A DNA stretch of 8,007 bases. Source: Pseudomonadota bacterium (GTDB lineage: Bacteria > Myxococcota_A > Polyangia > Polyangiales > Ga0077539). The notes below the pieces were generated by a model. The model did not search any database. It was given only the letters and a program-made list of their open reading frames with translations, and was not told the DNA's origin. Each line of letters begins with the position of its first letter. The stretch's first letter is position 1. The DNA is taken from positions 1 to 8,007 of the forward strand of contig JAEYZO010000648.1 in the NCBI GenBank assembly GCA_023428035.1, in the 5' to 3' direction. Shown here in pieces: positions 1 through 6,180 of this stretch. Both the position numbers and the translations under genes were made by a program.

Positions 1-1477
1 CCTGCGCGACGTGCGCGCGTGGCTGGCGTCGCGGCCGCCGACGCGGCCCGAGCTCGCGCCGCGCCGCGCGGAGCTCCTCGGCTACCTCGACGCGTACATC
101 GCCCACGACGTCACGCCTCGGAACACGCACCTCCCCTGGCGCAACCCGGTGTTCGTCGACGACTACGGGAACGTCTGCGCCGTCGGCTACCTGATGGAGC
201 GCTCCGTGGGGCGAGCGATGGTCGAGCGCGTCGCGGCGGCGCACCGCTACGACTACCTCGAAGACATCGACGCGCCCGAGGTGCGCGCGTGGGTCGCGTC
301 TTCGGGCTTCACCCTGGAGGAGCTCGCGTCGATCCAGCCGGGCTACGTCGCGCCCGTGGTCGAGCAGTGGGAGCGCTGGGACCTCTCGGGGAGACACCCG
401 CGGGACGGCGCGTGGCGCTTCGAGGCGGACGGTCTGCGCACCACAGGGCAGTGGCGACGCGGGATGCCCGAGGGCGTCTGGACGCGCTCCGACGCCGAGG
501 GTCACACGCTCGGGACGGGGACCTTTCACGCGGGCGACGCCGCGTGGCGGAGCCAGTACCCCAGCGGCGAGACCCTCGCCGAGGGGCGTATCACCCGCGG
601 GCACGCCGAGGGCGCGTGGCGCTTCTTTCACCGCAGCGGGCGCCTCGCCGCCGAAGGGAGGTTCCACCTCGGGCAACGCGACGGCGCGTGGCGCTTTCTG
701 CACGACGACGTCGCGGGCACCCCCATCGCGGAGGGACGCTTTCGCGCGGGCTCGGTTGCCGGTCGCTGGCGCCACTTCGACGCGCGCGGACGGCTCCTCG
801 CGACCTCGTGGTTCGCGGCGGCGCCCCGCGGTGTGCGAGGGGCGTTTCTCGGCAACGCGGTGCGCTTCACGCGGAGCGCCGACGGGGTCGAACACGAGGT
901 GCATCAGGCGAACGTCGAGGGCGACCTTCGACGTCTCGACCGCGTCGCGCGCGGGGGCGTAGCGCTCTACGTGCAGAGCGCGCAGGGCGAGGCGATCTAC
1001 GACGACCGCGGTGGCGCCCTCTCGTGGAGCGGGGAGGCGCTGGAGCGGCGCGACTGCGGGTGGTCTCCGGCGCTGCGGGCGGCGGCGAGGCGGGGCGACC
1101 TCGCGACGATGAACAACCTCCTCGCCGCGACGGTGGGCCAGCCTTGCGTCGGCGCGCCTACGGTGGTCGTCGGCGCGGAGCGAGAGCGCGTGCGCTCGCT
1201 GCTGTCGTCGCTGCGCGCGCCCCGGGCCTCGACGCCAGACTTCGTGCGCGCGCTCGCGGGGCCCGCCCCCGAGCCGGGCGAGGTCGCGACGGAGCTTCAG
1301 CACCGGCGCGAGGAGATGACCGAGGTGCTCGCCGACCACATGACCTGGTACGTCGAGTGGCCCCACGTCGACGGCCGCTTCGCGCAGGTGTACGCCACAC
1401 TGCCGGGGCGCTACCCGCCGGGGGCGATCACTGACGAGGGCTCCCCCGTCGACGCGCTCCCGCAGCCGTGGCGGTGA
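1..1477 (+). CDS. YwqK/MORN-like repeat protein with N-terminal CAVG-type domain (5' partial)
   Basis: The frame is open to the left edge, so the true start, and any signal peptide, probably lies outside; the first internal start is a GTG at 11 (488 aa from there, numbering used here). Residues about 15-112 look like a domain seen in myxobacterial and related proteins, with the motif PVFVDDYGNVCAVGYL (46-61), then WVASSGFTLEELASIQPGY (94-112). Residues about 125-268 hold five to six degenerate repeats of the pattern G-x-W ... G-x-x-x-x-EG-x-F/W (DGAWRF 132-137, EGVW 154-157, EGAWRFF 200-206, DGAWRF 224-229, AGRWRHF 250-256), as in YwqK-family/MORN-like proteins. Residues 353-373 resemble one ankyrin helix pair (LRAAARRGDLATMNNLLAA). 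No catalytic residues are recognised. YwqK proteins are often labelled antitoxins, but no toxin partner is visible and no function is claimed. It converges on the lipoprotein gene, with 43 nt between the stops. Confidence 0.8.
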   Translation, partial: LRDVRAWLASRPPTRPELAPRRAELLGYLDAYIAHDVTPRNTHLPWRNPVFVDDYGNVCAVGYLMERSVGRAMVERVAAAHRYDYLEDIDAPEVRAWVASSGFTLEELASIQPGYVAPVVEQWERWDLSGRHPRDGAWRFEADGLRTTGQWRRGMPEGVWTRSDAEGHTLGTGTFHAGDAAWRSQYPSGETLAEGRITRGHAEGAWRFFHRSGRLAAEGRFHLGQRDGAWRFLHDDVAGTPIAEGRFRAGSVAGRWRHFDARGRLLATSWFAAAPRGVRGAFLGNAVRFTRSADGVEHEVHQANVEGDLRRLDRVARGGVALYVQSAQGEAIYDDRGGALSWSGEALERRDCGWSPALRAAARRGDLATMNNLLAATVGQPCVGAPTVVVGAERERVRSLLSSLRAPRASTPDFVRALAGPAPEPGEVATELQHRREEMTEVLADHMTWYVEWPHVDGRFAQVYATLPGRYPPGAITDEGSPVDALPQPWR

Positions 1478-1492
1478 GTCCGTCGCTTGCGC

Positions 1493-1517
1493 CGCTCACA
1501 CCCGAGGGTCGCGAGCG
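1493..1517. terminator. weak hairpin between convergent genes
   Basis: The 43-nt gap between the two convergent stop codons holds CGCTC (1493-1497) pairing with GAGCG (1513-1517), with a small inner ACC/GGT pairing around 1500-1509. There is no T tract on either strand, so this is at best a weak bidirectional terminator candidate. Confidence 0.2.
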
Positions 1518-1520
1518 TTC

Positions 1521-2246
1521 TCACGGCACGACGCGGAGCTCGCGGTCGAGCCCCGTGGACGCGCCGATCGTGGAGTCGTCACGGAAGGGCGCGCCGAGCG
1601 GTGCGCTGACCGTCGCGGAGAGCTGCGCGTGGGAGAGGCAGGGGTTTGCGCTCAGCCGTCCCTCGAAGCGCGCGGACGAGAGCCCCACCTCGGTGCGCTC
1701 GTTGAGCACGCAGGACGTGAGGTACGCGCGGCGCGTCGACGCCTCGGGGAGCGCCGGCTCCCACCGCAGCGTGACGCCGCTGGCGATGGACACCGGCTCG
1801 CTCGGGAAGTCGACCCACCGCACGGGACGCAGCACGACCTCGCGGGTGATCGACCGACCCTGGATCACGAAGCGGAACACCCAGCGGCCGTCGGTCGGCG
1901 GAGGGATCGCGTGGCCCTGGTAGACGTAACCCCAGTCCGCGGGGCCTCCCTGGAGCGCGACGCCGTTGACGGACACCGACTCGCCCGCTCGAAGGCGATA
2001 GGACGGCCCGCCGCCGCCGGGCCTCGGCTGGCGATCGCCCATCCAGAAGAACCCGCTCGCGCTGGCCAGGGTGCGCGCGGGGTCGGTCGAGCTCGACGCG
2101 TAGAAGGCCGCGCTGAGCCCGAGCGGCGAGAGGTCGACGTCGGCCTCGGTGGAGGCGTCACTCGCGGAGGCGAGGGGCTCCGTACGCGCGCCGCAGCCGG
2201 CGATACAGAAGACCGCGACAGGGATCGCCAGGCGGATCGAGGGCAT
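1521..2246 (-). CDS. predicted lipoprotein of unknown function
   Basis: This encodes 241 aa starting MPSIRLAIPVAVFCIAGC. A short hydrophobic segment ends in a lipobox (IAGC, Cys18), so a signal-peptidase II processed, lipid-anchored envelope protein is predicted. After the Cys comes an Ala/Ser/Asp/Glu-rich tether (19-38), then a region predicted to be beta-rich (about 40-241) with a PGGGGP turn (76-81) and the stretches RWVFRFVIQG (121-130) and VVLRPVRWVDFP (137-148). Cys179 and Cys203 could form a disulfide. I do not recognise the family. The ATG at 2246 was chosen because AAGGAG lies 7 nt upstream. An in-frame ATG at 2279 would add 11 residues including five consecutive Arg, and would overlap the stop of the upstream gene as TGATG. 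That start also has a GGAG 8 nt upstream, so translational coupling is possible. The protein is probably co-transcribed with the 188-aa gene before it. Confidence 0.75.
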   Translation of the reverse strand: MPSIRLAIPVAVFCIAGCGARTEPLASASDASTEADVDLSPLGLSAAFYASSSTDPARTLASASGFFWMGDRQPRPGGGGPSYRLRAGESVSVNGVALQGGPADWGYVYQGHAIPPPTDGRWVFRFVIQGRSITREVVLRPVRWVDFPSEPVSIASGVTLRWEPALPEASTRRAYLTSCVLNERTEVGLSSARFEGRLSANPCLSHAQLSATVSAPLGAPFRDDSTIGASTGLDRELRVVP

Positions 2247-2253
2247 GGAGAGT

Positions 2254-2259
2254 CTCCTT
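2254..2259 (-). promoter_or_regulatory. ribosome binding site deciding the lipoprotein start
   Basis: On the minus strand AAGGAG lies at 2259-2254, 7 nt before the ATG at 2246. It is the best Shine-Dalgarno match I noticed in the window and favours the shorter lipoprotein. The competing start at 2279 has only GGAG (2291-2288, spacer 8 nt). Confidence 0.55.
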
Positions 2260-2278
2260 CGTCTCCGCGTGGGCCTCA

Positions 2279-2845
2279 TCACTTCTTCTCCGCCTTGTCG
2301 GACTTCGCCTCTCGCTTGCGGCGCAGGCTCGTCGAGCGCGCGTGGAGGGCGTCGGTCACCCGCGCCAGCTCCGAGCTGAACCCCGACTTCGCCAGCGTGC
2401 GCGCGAGGTCGAGCGCCGCCGCCGCCGGGTGCGCCAGCGCCGCCGCCGTGCTCATCGCGTCGTCGCGGAAGTTCTGCGCAAGCGCGTCGAGCGCCGCGGC
2501 GATCTCCTGCGAGTGACGGATGCGCTCCAGGTCGTCGCCGAGGCGGTCGAGGTCGTAGCGCCGCGGCTCGTCGAGCGTGGGGAAAGCGCCCAGGATCTCG
2601 AAGGCCGCGCGCAGCTTGCGCCAGCGCTCGCGCCCCAGCTCGCCCGCGGTCTCGAGGGCCCGCGGGTCGGGCGAAAGCGCCGCGCGCAGCTCGTGCAGCA
2701 CGGGCAGCATCGAGAACACCGAACGCGCCTTCGGGTCGAGCCGGTCGGCTTCGTTCAGCGCGACCAGCATCGGCCACTGCCCCTTGATCTGCTTCAGCAG
2801 CGCCTCGGTCGCCGCCCGGCGCTCCTCCAGCGTCCGTTCGGGCAT
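2279..2845 (-). CDS. hypothetical alpha-helical protein with basic C-terminus
   Basis: This encodes 188 aa from MPERTLEERR. I do not recognise the family. The sequence is mostly predicted helix: residues 5-25 are charged and amphipathic, 36-58 contain SVFSMLPVLHELRAAL, 64-87 have ELGRERWRKLRAAFEILG, and 97-130 have RYDLDRLGDDLERIRHSQEI. An Ala-rich helix follows (131-152), and the last 20 residues are strongly basic (RRKREAKSDKAEKK), which could bind nucleic acid or an acidic partner. There is no signal peptide or membrane segment, so it is probably cytoplasmic. A GTG at 2983 would extend the frame, but third-position G/C drops from roughly 90% or more to about three quarters upstream of 2845, and the extension runs into the 22-bp repeats, so the ATG at 2845 is preferred despite a poor ribosome site. 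It is the first gene of a pair with the lipoprotein. Confidence 0.65.
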   Translation of the reverse strand: MPERTLEERRAATEALLKQIKGQWPMLVALNEADRLDPKARSVFSMLPVLHELRAALSPDPRALETAGELGRERWRKLRAAFEILGAFPTLDEPRRYDLDRLGDDLERIRHSQEIAAALDALAQNFRDDAMSTAAALAHPAAAALDLARTLAKSGFSSELARVTDALHARSTSLRRKREAKSDKAEKK

Positions 2846-2952
2846 CCTCAGCGGCGCTTCGGGCCGCGGCTCCGCTCCCGCTCGCTTGCGTCGACCCACC
2901 GCCTCGACCTCCGCCCCCGAAGGCTCCGCCCGCGGTCGGCGCCAGGCACGCC

Positions 2953-3128
2953 AACGGGCAGACTCAAGCTCGGGGACCGCCACGGTACAGCCGCCATCAC
3001 GGCTGGATCAAGCCCAGGTGAGAGCTTGTATGAGCCCACATGCGGGCTTCGCCAAGCCCATGTGTTGGCTTCACCAAGCCCATGCACGGGCAGAGTCAAG
3101 CCGTGGGTGCGGGTGCTTCAAGCCCGTA
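2953..3128. repeat. imperfect tandem array, about eight 22-bp units, partly palindromic
   Basis: The core CAAGCCC, or a variant of it, recurs at an exact 22-bp spacing: 2965 (CAAGCTC), 2987 (ACAGCCG, weak), 3009 (exact), 3031 (TGAGCCC), 3053 (exact), 3075 (exact), 3097 (CAAGCCG) and 3119 (exact). Several units also carry GGGC or GGCTT about 9 nt before the core, giving an inverted repeat. The best is GGGCTT-CGCC-AAGCCC at 3044-3059. The two central units are nearly identical: 3045-3062 and 3067-3084 match at 17 of 18 positions. A degenerate ninth unit may sit at 2931-2952 (CAGGCAC at 2943). The period is not a multiple of three, so it is not a protein repeat, and it is close to two helical turns, so all units would lie on nearly the same DNA face. 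Confidence 0.85.
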
Positions 3129-3140
3129 CGCGGGGCCGCG

Positions 3141-3182
3141 CGGGAACGTCCCCGACCCCGACGACGACCATCGCCGTTCCCG
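3141..3182. repeat. 8-bp inverted repeat downstream of the carbohydrate-binding-like gene
   Basis: CGGGAACG (3141-3148) is perfectly complementary to CGTTCCCG (3175-3182), with 26 nt between. On the minus strand it begins 6 nt after the stop of the 170-aa gene, so it could form a stem in the 3' end of that transcript. No T tract follows, so it is not a standard intrinsic terminator; it could instead be a protein-binding site or a chance match. Confidence 0.4.
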
Positions 3183-3188
3183 ACCCTC

Positions 3189-3701
3189 TCAACCCGAGAA
3201 CGACAGGTTTCGCGGCGCGCGAGGCGTCGACGCCGTCACCGGAACGTCAGCGCCCACCACCGCCAGCGCGAGCTCGGTCACCCAGACCTGACCCGCGCCC
3301 TCGACGACGACCCCGAAGGCGAGCGCGGTCGCGTCGTCGGAGACGTCGAGCACGACCTCGCAGCGCGTCCAGTCGGTGCTCCCCTTCAGCGGGCGCGACT
3401 GCATGTTGTCGAAGTCCAGCAGGTTGCCGCGGGCGCCATCGACCCGCAGCCACAGCCCGCACCACCCACGGAGGTCCGCGGTCTTCACGAGGCCCGACCA
3501 GCGCACCCGGCGCCCGACGTAGTCGACCGCGAGGATCCGCTGCATCAGACCGCCGTGCCCTCGCGGCGCATCGGTGAGGGACGAGACGCGCGCCGCCCTC
3601 CCTCGGTCGGGGCCGCCGTGTTCGTCGACGACCGCGTCGTAGTCGTCGGCGAAGTGGCCGACCTTGCTCCACCACCGAAGGCCGTCGCTCGTGTCGGGCA
3701 T
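3189..3701 (-). CDS. small carbohydrate-binding-like beta-sandwich protein
   Basis: This encodes 170 aa. The segment GLMQRILAVDYVGRRVRWSG (51-70), followed by LVKTADLRGWCGLWLRVDG (71-89), LLDFDNMQSRPLKGSTDWTR (94-113), VVLDVSDDATALAFGVVVEG (116-135) and GQVWVTELALAVVG (137-150), fits a jelly-roll, carbohydrate-binding-module-like domain. From memory, this domain occurs alone or attached to AraC-type regulators, peptidases and other enzymes in myxobacteria and other bacteria. Here the whole protein is essentially that single domain. It has no signal peptide, so it is probably cytoplasmic, and the ligand is unknown. The ATG at 3701 is the only reasonable start, since an in-frame stop lies 21 nt upstream; no good ribosome site precedes it. 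It follows hemG after 47 nt on the same strand and may be read on the same transcript. Confidence 0.75.
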   Translation of the reverse strand: MPDTSDGLRWWSKVGHFADDYDAVVDEHGGPDRGRAARVSSLTDAPRGHGGLMQRILAVDYVGRRVRWSGLVKTADLRGWCGLWLRVDGARGNLLDFDNMQSRPLKGSTDWTRCEVVLDVSDDATALAFGVVVEGAGQVWVTELALAVVGADVPVTASTPRAPRNLSFSG

Positions 3702-3717
3702 GCCGCCGACGGTAGGC

Positions 3718-3757
3718 GCTCACCTCGCGCAGCGGCAACCGCGGTTGCTCACCTCGC
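3718..3757. repeat. 14-bp palindrome flanked by 11-bp direct repeats at the hemG stop
   Basis: GCAACCGCGGTTGC (3735-3748) is a perfect palindrome directly after the hemG stop codon (3749-3751). As RNA it could form a 5-bp stem with a CGCG loop. The 11-mer GCTCACCTCGC occurs at 3718-3728 and again at 3747-3757, the second copy covering the end of hemG. It could modulate read-through into the next gene, or be the trace of a small duplication. No T tract is present. Confidence 0.5.
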
Positions 3758-5140
3758 CATTGCTCGCGCGGTCGCGTCGGCCAGCCGGATCACGTCAGGG
3801 ATGCCCACCCCGTCGAGCCAGCTCCCGAGCACGCTCAGCCCCGGGTGCTTCGACACGGCGTCGCGCACCGCGCTCACCCGCGCCGCGTGACCCACCCTCG
3901 GCTGCGGTGACGTCTCGACGAAGCGATACACCCGCGTCCACAGCGGTGACGCGCGCACCCCGAGGATCGACCGCAGCTCGTCGAAGGCCAGCGCCGCCAT
4001 CTCGTCGTCGGGGAGCGACACCCGCTCCTCGTGGCCCACGCCTCCCACGAACGCGCGGATCAGCGCCGTCCCCGCGGGTGCGCGACCCGGCCACTTGCTC
4101 GACACGAAGGTCGCCGCGAGCACCGCGCGCCCCTCGCGCTTCGGGACGATGAAGCCCGTCGCGTCCATCGGGTGAGGGATGTCTTCGCGCCTCCACGCGA
4201 AGAACACCGTCGCCGCGCTCGACCACGGGATCGCGCGCATCGCCCTCGCCGCCTCAGGCGCCGCGGCCTCGATCACCCCCGCCGTCTTGTGCGAGGGCAT
4301 CGCGAGCACCACCTCGTCGGCCTCGATCACCTCTCGGTCGGTCGCGACCTCCCACCGCGCGCGCTGGCCGCGCTTCACCCAACGCACCGGCGCCGACCGC
4401 CGGATCACCCCAGGAGGGATATGTCCCTCCAGCGCGTCGACCATCGAGCCCACGCCGCGCTTCAACGACACGAAGGTCGAGGGCAACGCGCCCCCCGAGC
4501 GCTTCGGCGCCGCCGCGCCCGCGCCACGCAGAAGTCCTCCACGCTTCGACATCTCGATCAACTGCGGGAAGGTCGACCGCGCCGAGAGCGACCACGCGTC
4601 GCCCGCGTAGATGCCCGCGAGCAGGGGCTCGGTCAGCGCCTCGACCACCTCGCGCCCCACGCGTCGCTCGACGAGCTCGCCCAGCGAGAGGTCGTCGTCG
4701 ACGCTCCGCTGCGGGAGCACGAGGTCGAGCGCGAGGCGGGCCTTCGCGCGCGGCGAGAGGAGCTTCGTCCGCAGCACCGGCATCAACCTCGTCGGGACGC
4801 CCAGCACCACGCCCTCGGGCAGCGGCGTGAGCGCGCCCTGGTGAACGAGGTACACCCGTCGGTTCTCGGGGATCGTCTCGATGAACTCGTCGCTGAGGCC
4901 GAGCTCGCGACACAGCGCGACGCCCTCAGGCTTCGCGGCGACCCACGCGTCGGGGCCTCCGTCGACATGGCAGCCCTCGTGGTGCTCGGTGACGAGGTTG
5001 CCCCCCAGGCGCTCAGACCCTTCGAGCAGCGTGAGGCGAAGGGGGATCCCTCTCGCGGCGCACTCCTTCGACAGCCGGTACGCCGCGACGAGGCCTGAGA
5101 GCCCGCCGCCGACGATCACCACACGCTTCGCGTCGCTCAT
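3749..5140 (-). CDS. hemG: protoporphyrinogen oxidase (oxygen-dependent, HemY-type)
   Basis: This encodes 463 aa, a normal length for the FAD-dependent family (HemG in many annotations, HemY in the Bacillus naming). It oxidises protoporphyrinogen IX (or coproporphyrinogen III in the coproporphyrin branch) by six electrons. The N-terminus has the dinucleotide-binding motif VVIVGGGLSGLVAAYRL (7-23) with acidic E40 after the second strand, then GSERLGGNLVTE (41-52), the family's post-Rossmann segment. Other family hallmarks are HVDGGPDAW (58-66), REVVEALTEPLLAGIYAGD (163-181), FVSLKRGVGSMVDAL (223-237) and the C-terminal FAD-contact segment LGSWLDGVGIPDVI (438-451). The start ATG overlaps the hemE stop as ATGA, which indicates translational coupling and explains the weak ribosome site. 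HemG follows HemE in the pathway, although hemN/hemF and hemH are not in the window. Choosing between the protoporphyrin and coproporphyrin branches would need more context. Confidence 0.95.
   Translation of the reverse strand: MSDAKRVVIVGGGLSGLVAAYRLSKECAARGIPLRLTLLEGSERLGGNLVTEHHEGCHVDGGPDAWVAAKPEGVALCRELGLSDEFIETIPENRRVYLVHQGALTPLPEGVVLGVPTRLMPVLRTKLLSPRAKARLALDLVLPQRSVDDDLSLGELVERRVGREVVEALTEPLLAGIYAGDAWSLSARSTFPQLIEMSKRGGLLRGAGAAAPKRSGGALPSTFVSLKRGVGSMVDALEGHIPPGVIRRSAPVRWVKRGQRARWEVATDREVIEADEVVLAMPSHKTAGVIEAAAPEAARAMRAIPWSSAATVFFAWRREDIPHPMDATGFIVPKREGRAVLAATFVSSKWPGRAPAGTALIRAFVGGVGHEERVSLPDDEMAALAFDELRSILGVRASPLWTRVYRFVETSPQPRVGHAARVSAVRDAVSKHPGLSVLGSWLDGVGIPDVIRLADATARAMAR
5137..5140 (-). 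promoter_or_regulatory. ATGA start/stop overlap of hemE and hemG
   Basis: The hemG ATG (5140-5138) and the hemE TGA (5139-5137) share bases. With no clear Shine-Dalgarno before hemG, ribosomes finishing hemE probably reinitiate here, tying the amounts of the two enzymes together. Confidence 0.8.
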
Positions 5141-6168
5141 GTCTTCTGAGCGGTGGCCTCGTGCACGAAGTCCGCCAGGGCCTGCACGTTCTCGACGGGG
5201 GTCTCGGGGATGATCCCGTGGCCGAGGTTGAAGACGTGCCCGGGGCGCCCCGCGTTGGCGTCGAGCACGGCCTGGGCGCGCTTGAAGAGCGTCTCGCGCG
5301 GCGCGAGGAGCGAGAGCGGGTCGAGGTTGCCCTGCACGGGCGTGTCGCCGAGACGTCGCCGCGCGTCGTCGAGGGGCGTGCGCCAGTCGACGCCGATGAC
5401 CGTGCCTCCGGCCTCGCGCTGAAGCTCCAGCAGGGTCGCGGTGCCCGTTCCGAAGTGGATCATCGGCACGCCGCGCTGCGCGAGCGACGCGAAGATCGGC
5501 GCGACGTGAGGGAGCACGTACTCGCGGTAGTCCGCCGGAGAGAGCGCGCCGACCCAGGAGTCGAAGACCTGGATGGCCTGCGCGCCCGCGTCGACCTGCG
5601 CGTGGAGGAAGCGGCGCACCGTCTCGGAGAGCTTCGACATCAGCGCCGCGAAGGTCGCGGGCTCGCGGAACATCAGCCCCTTCACCTTGGCGAACTGCGT
5701 GGATTTGCCCCCCTCGACGAGGTAGCTCGCGAGGGTGAAGGGCGCGCCCACGAAGCCGATGAGCGGGGTCTTTCCGTCGAGCTCGCGTCGCAGGATGCGG
5801 ATCGCTTCGAGGCAGTAGCCGAGGCCCTCCTCGGGGTCGGGCACGCGCAGCGCTTCGACCTGTTCGAGGGTGCGGATGGGCGTGTGCACCACCGGCCCTT
5901 CGCCCGCCTCGAAGGAGAAGGGCGCGCCCATCGGCTCCAGCGGCAGGAGGATGTCGGCGAAGAGGATCGCCGCGTCGACGTTCAGCGCGCGCAAGGGTTG
6001 GAGGGTCACCTCGGCGGCGAGCTCGGGCGTGCGGCAGAGGTCGAGCATCGAGCGCTTCGCGCGGAGGGCGCGGTACTCGGCCATGTAACGGCCGGCCTGG
6101 CGCATGAACCACACGGGGGTGCGGTCGACGGGCTCTCCGCGGCAGGCCCTCAAGAAGCGGTCGTGCAT
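5137..6168 (-). CDS. hemE: uroporphyrinogen decarboxylase
   Basis: This encodes 343 aa, close to the usual 340-355. The cytoplasmic enzyme removes the four acetate carboxyls of uroporphyrinogen III to give coproporphyrinogen III. The family signatures and active-site residues are all present: TPVWFMRQAGRYM (17-29) with R23 and R27, FADILLPLE (70-78) with the catalytic D72, Y149 in SYLVEGG, S204 in FDSWVG, and H317 in FNLGHGI (313-319). These match human UROD R37, R41, D86, Y164, S219 and H339. The ATG at 6168 starts directly at the conserved DRFLRAC segment; no strong ribosome site is visible, but the topB stop is only 12 nt upstream, so coupled translation is likely. The gene appears intact. 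Confidence 0.97.
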   Translation of the reverse strand: MHDRFLRACRGEPVDRTPVWFMRQAGRYMAEYRALRAKRSMLDLCRTPELAAEVTLQPLRALNVDAAILFADILLPLEPMGAPFSFEAGEGPVVHTPIRTLEQVEALRVPDPEEGLGYCLEAIRILRRELDGKTPLIGFVGAPFTLASYLVEGGKSTQFAKVKGLMFREPATFAALMSKLSETVRRFLHAQVDAGAQAIQVFDSWVGALSPADYREYVLPHVAPIFASLAQRGVPMIHFGTGTATLLELQREAGGTVIGVDWRTPLDDARRRLGDTPVQGNLDPLSLLAPRETLFKRAQAVLDANAGRPGHVFNLGHGIIPETPVENVQALADFVHEATAQKT

Positions 6169-6180
6169 GGGGCGCGGAAT

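Larger units (their letters stand above)
2846..3188. other. non-coding region between the topB-hem run and the hypothetical/lipoprotein pair
   Basis: No convincing coding sequence is seen in these 343 bp. Both flanking genes point left, so the region is downstream of the carbohydrate-binding-like gene and upstream of the 188-aa gene. It contains the 22-bp tandem array (2953-3128) and a separate inverted repeat (3141-3182). The 107 bp between the array and the ATG at 2845 presumably hold the promoter and leader of the pair, but I could not identify convincing -35/-10 elements. Confidence 0.6.

Noticed and set aside
19..1434. Alternative plus-strand frame of 471 residues over the YwqK-like gene
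   Set aside because: It is Arg/Ala/Gly-rich shadow translation; the other frame has clear domain motifs and repeats.
1..1477. Toxin-antitoxin system based on the YwqK label
   Set aside because: No partner toxin gene is visible, and YwqK-like repeats alone do not show antitoxin function.
2846..2983. N-terminal extension of the 188-aa protein to a GTG at 2983
   Set aside because: Third-position G/C bias weakens upstream of 2845, the residues are Arg/Ala/Pro-rich without pattern, and the extension enters the repeat array.
2953..3128. CRISPR array
   Set aside because: The 22-bp units are contiguous with no unique spacers, they are degenerate, and there are no cas genes nearby.
2342..3890. Two long plus-strand frames (2342-3577 and 2577-3890)
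   Set aside because: They cross the 188-aa gene, the 22-bp array and the carbohydrate-binding-like gene in antisense, are Arg/Ser-rich and lack recognisable domains.
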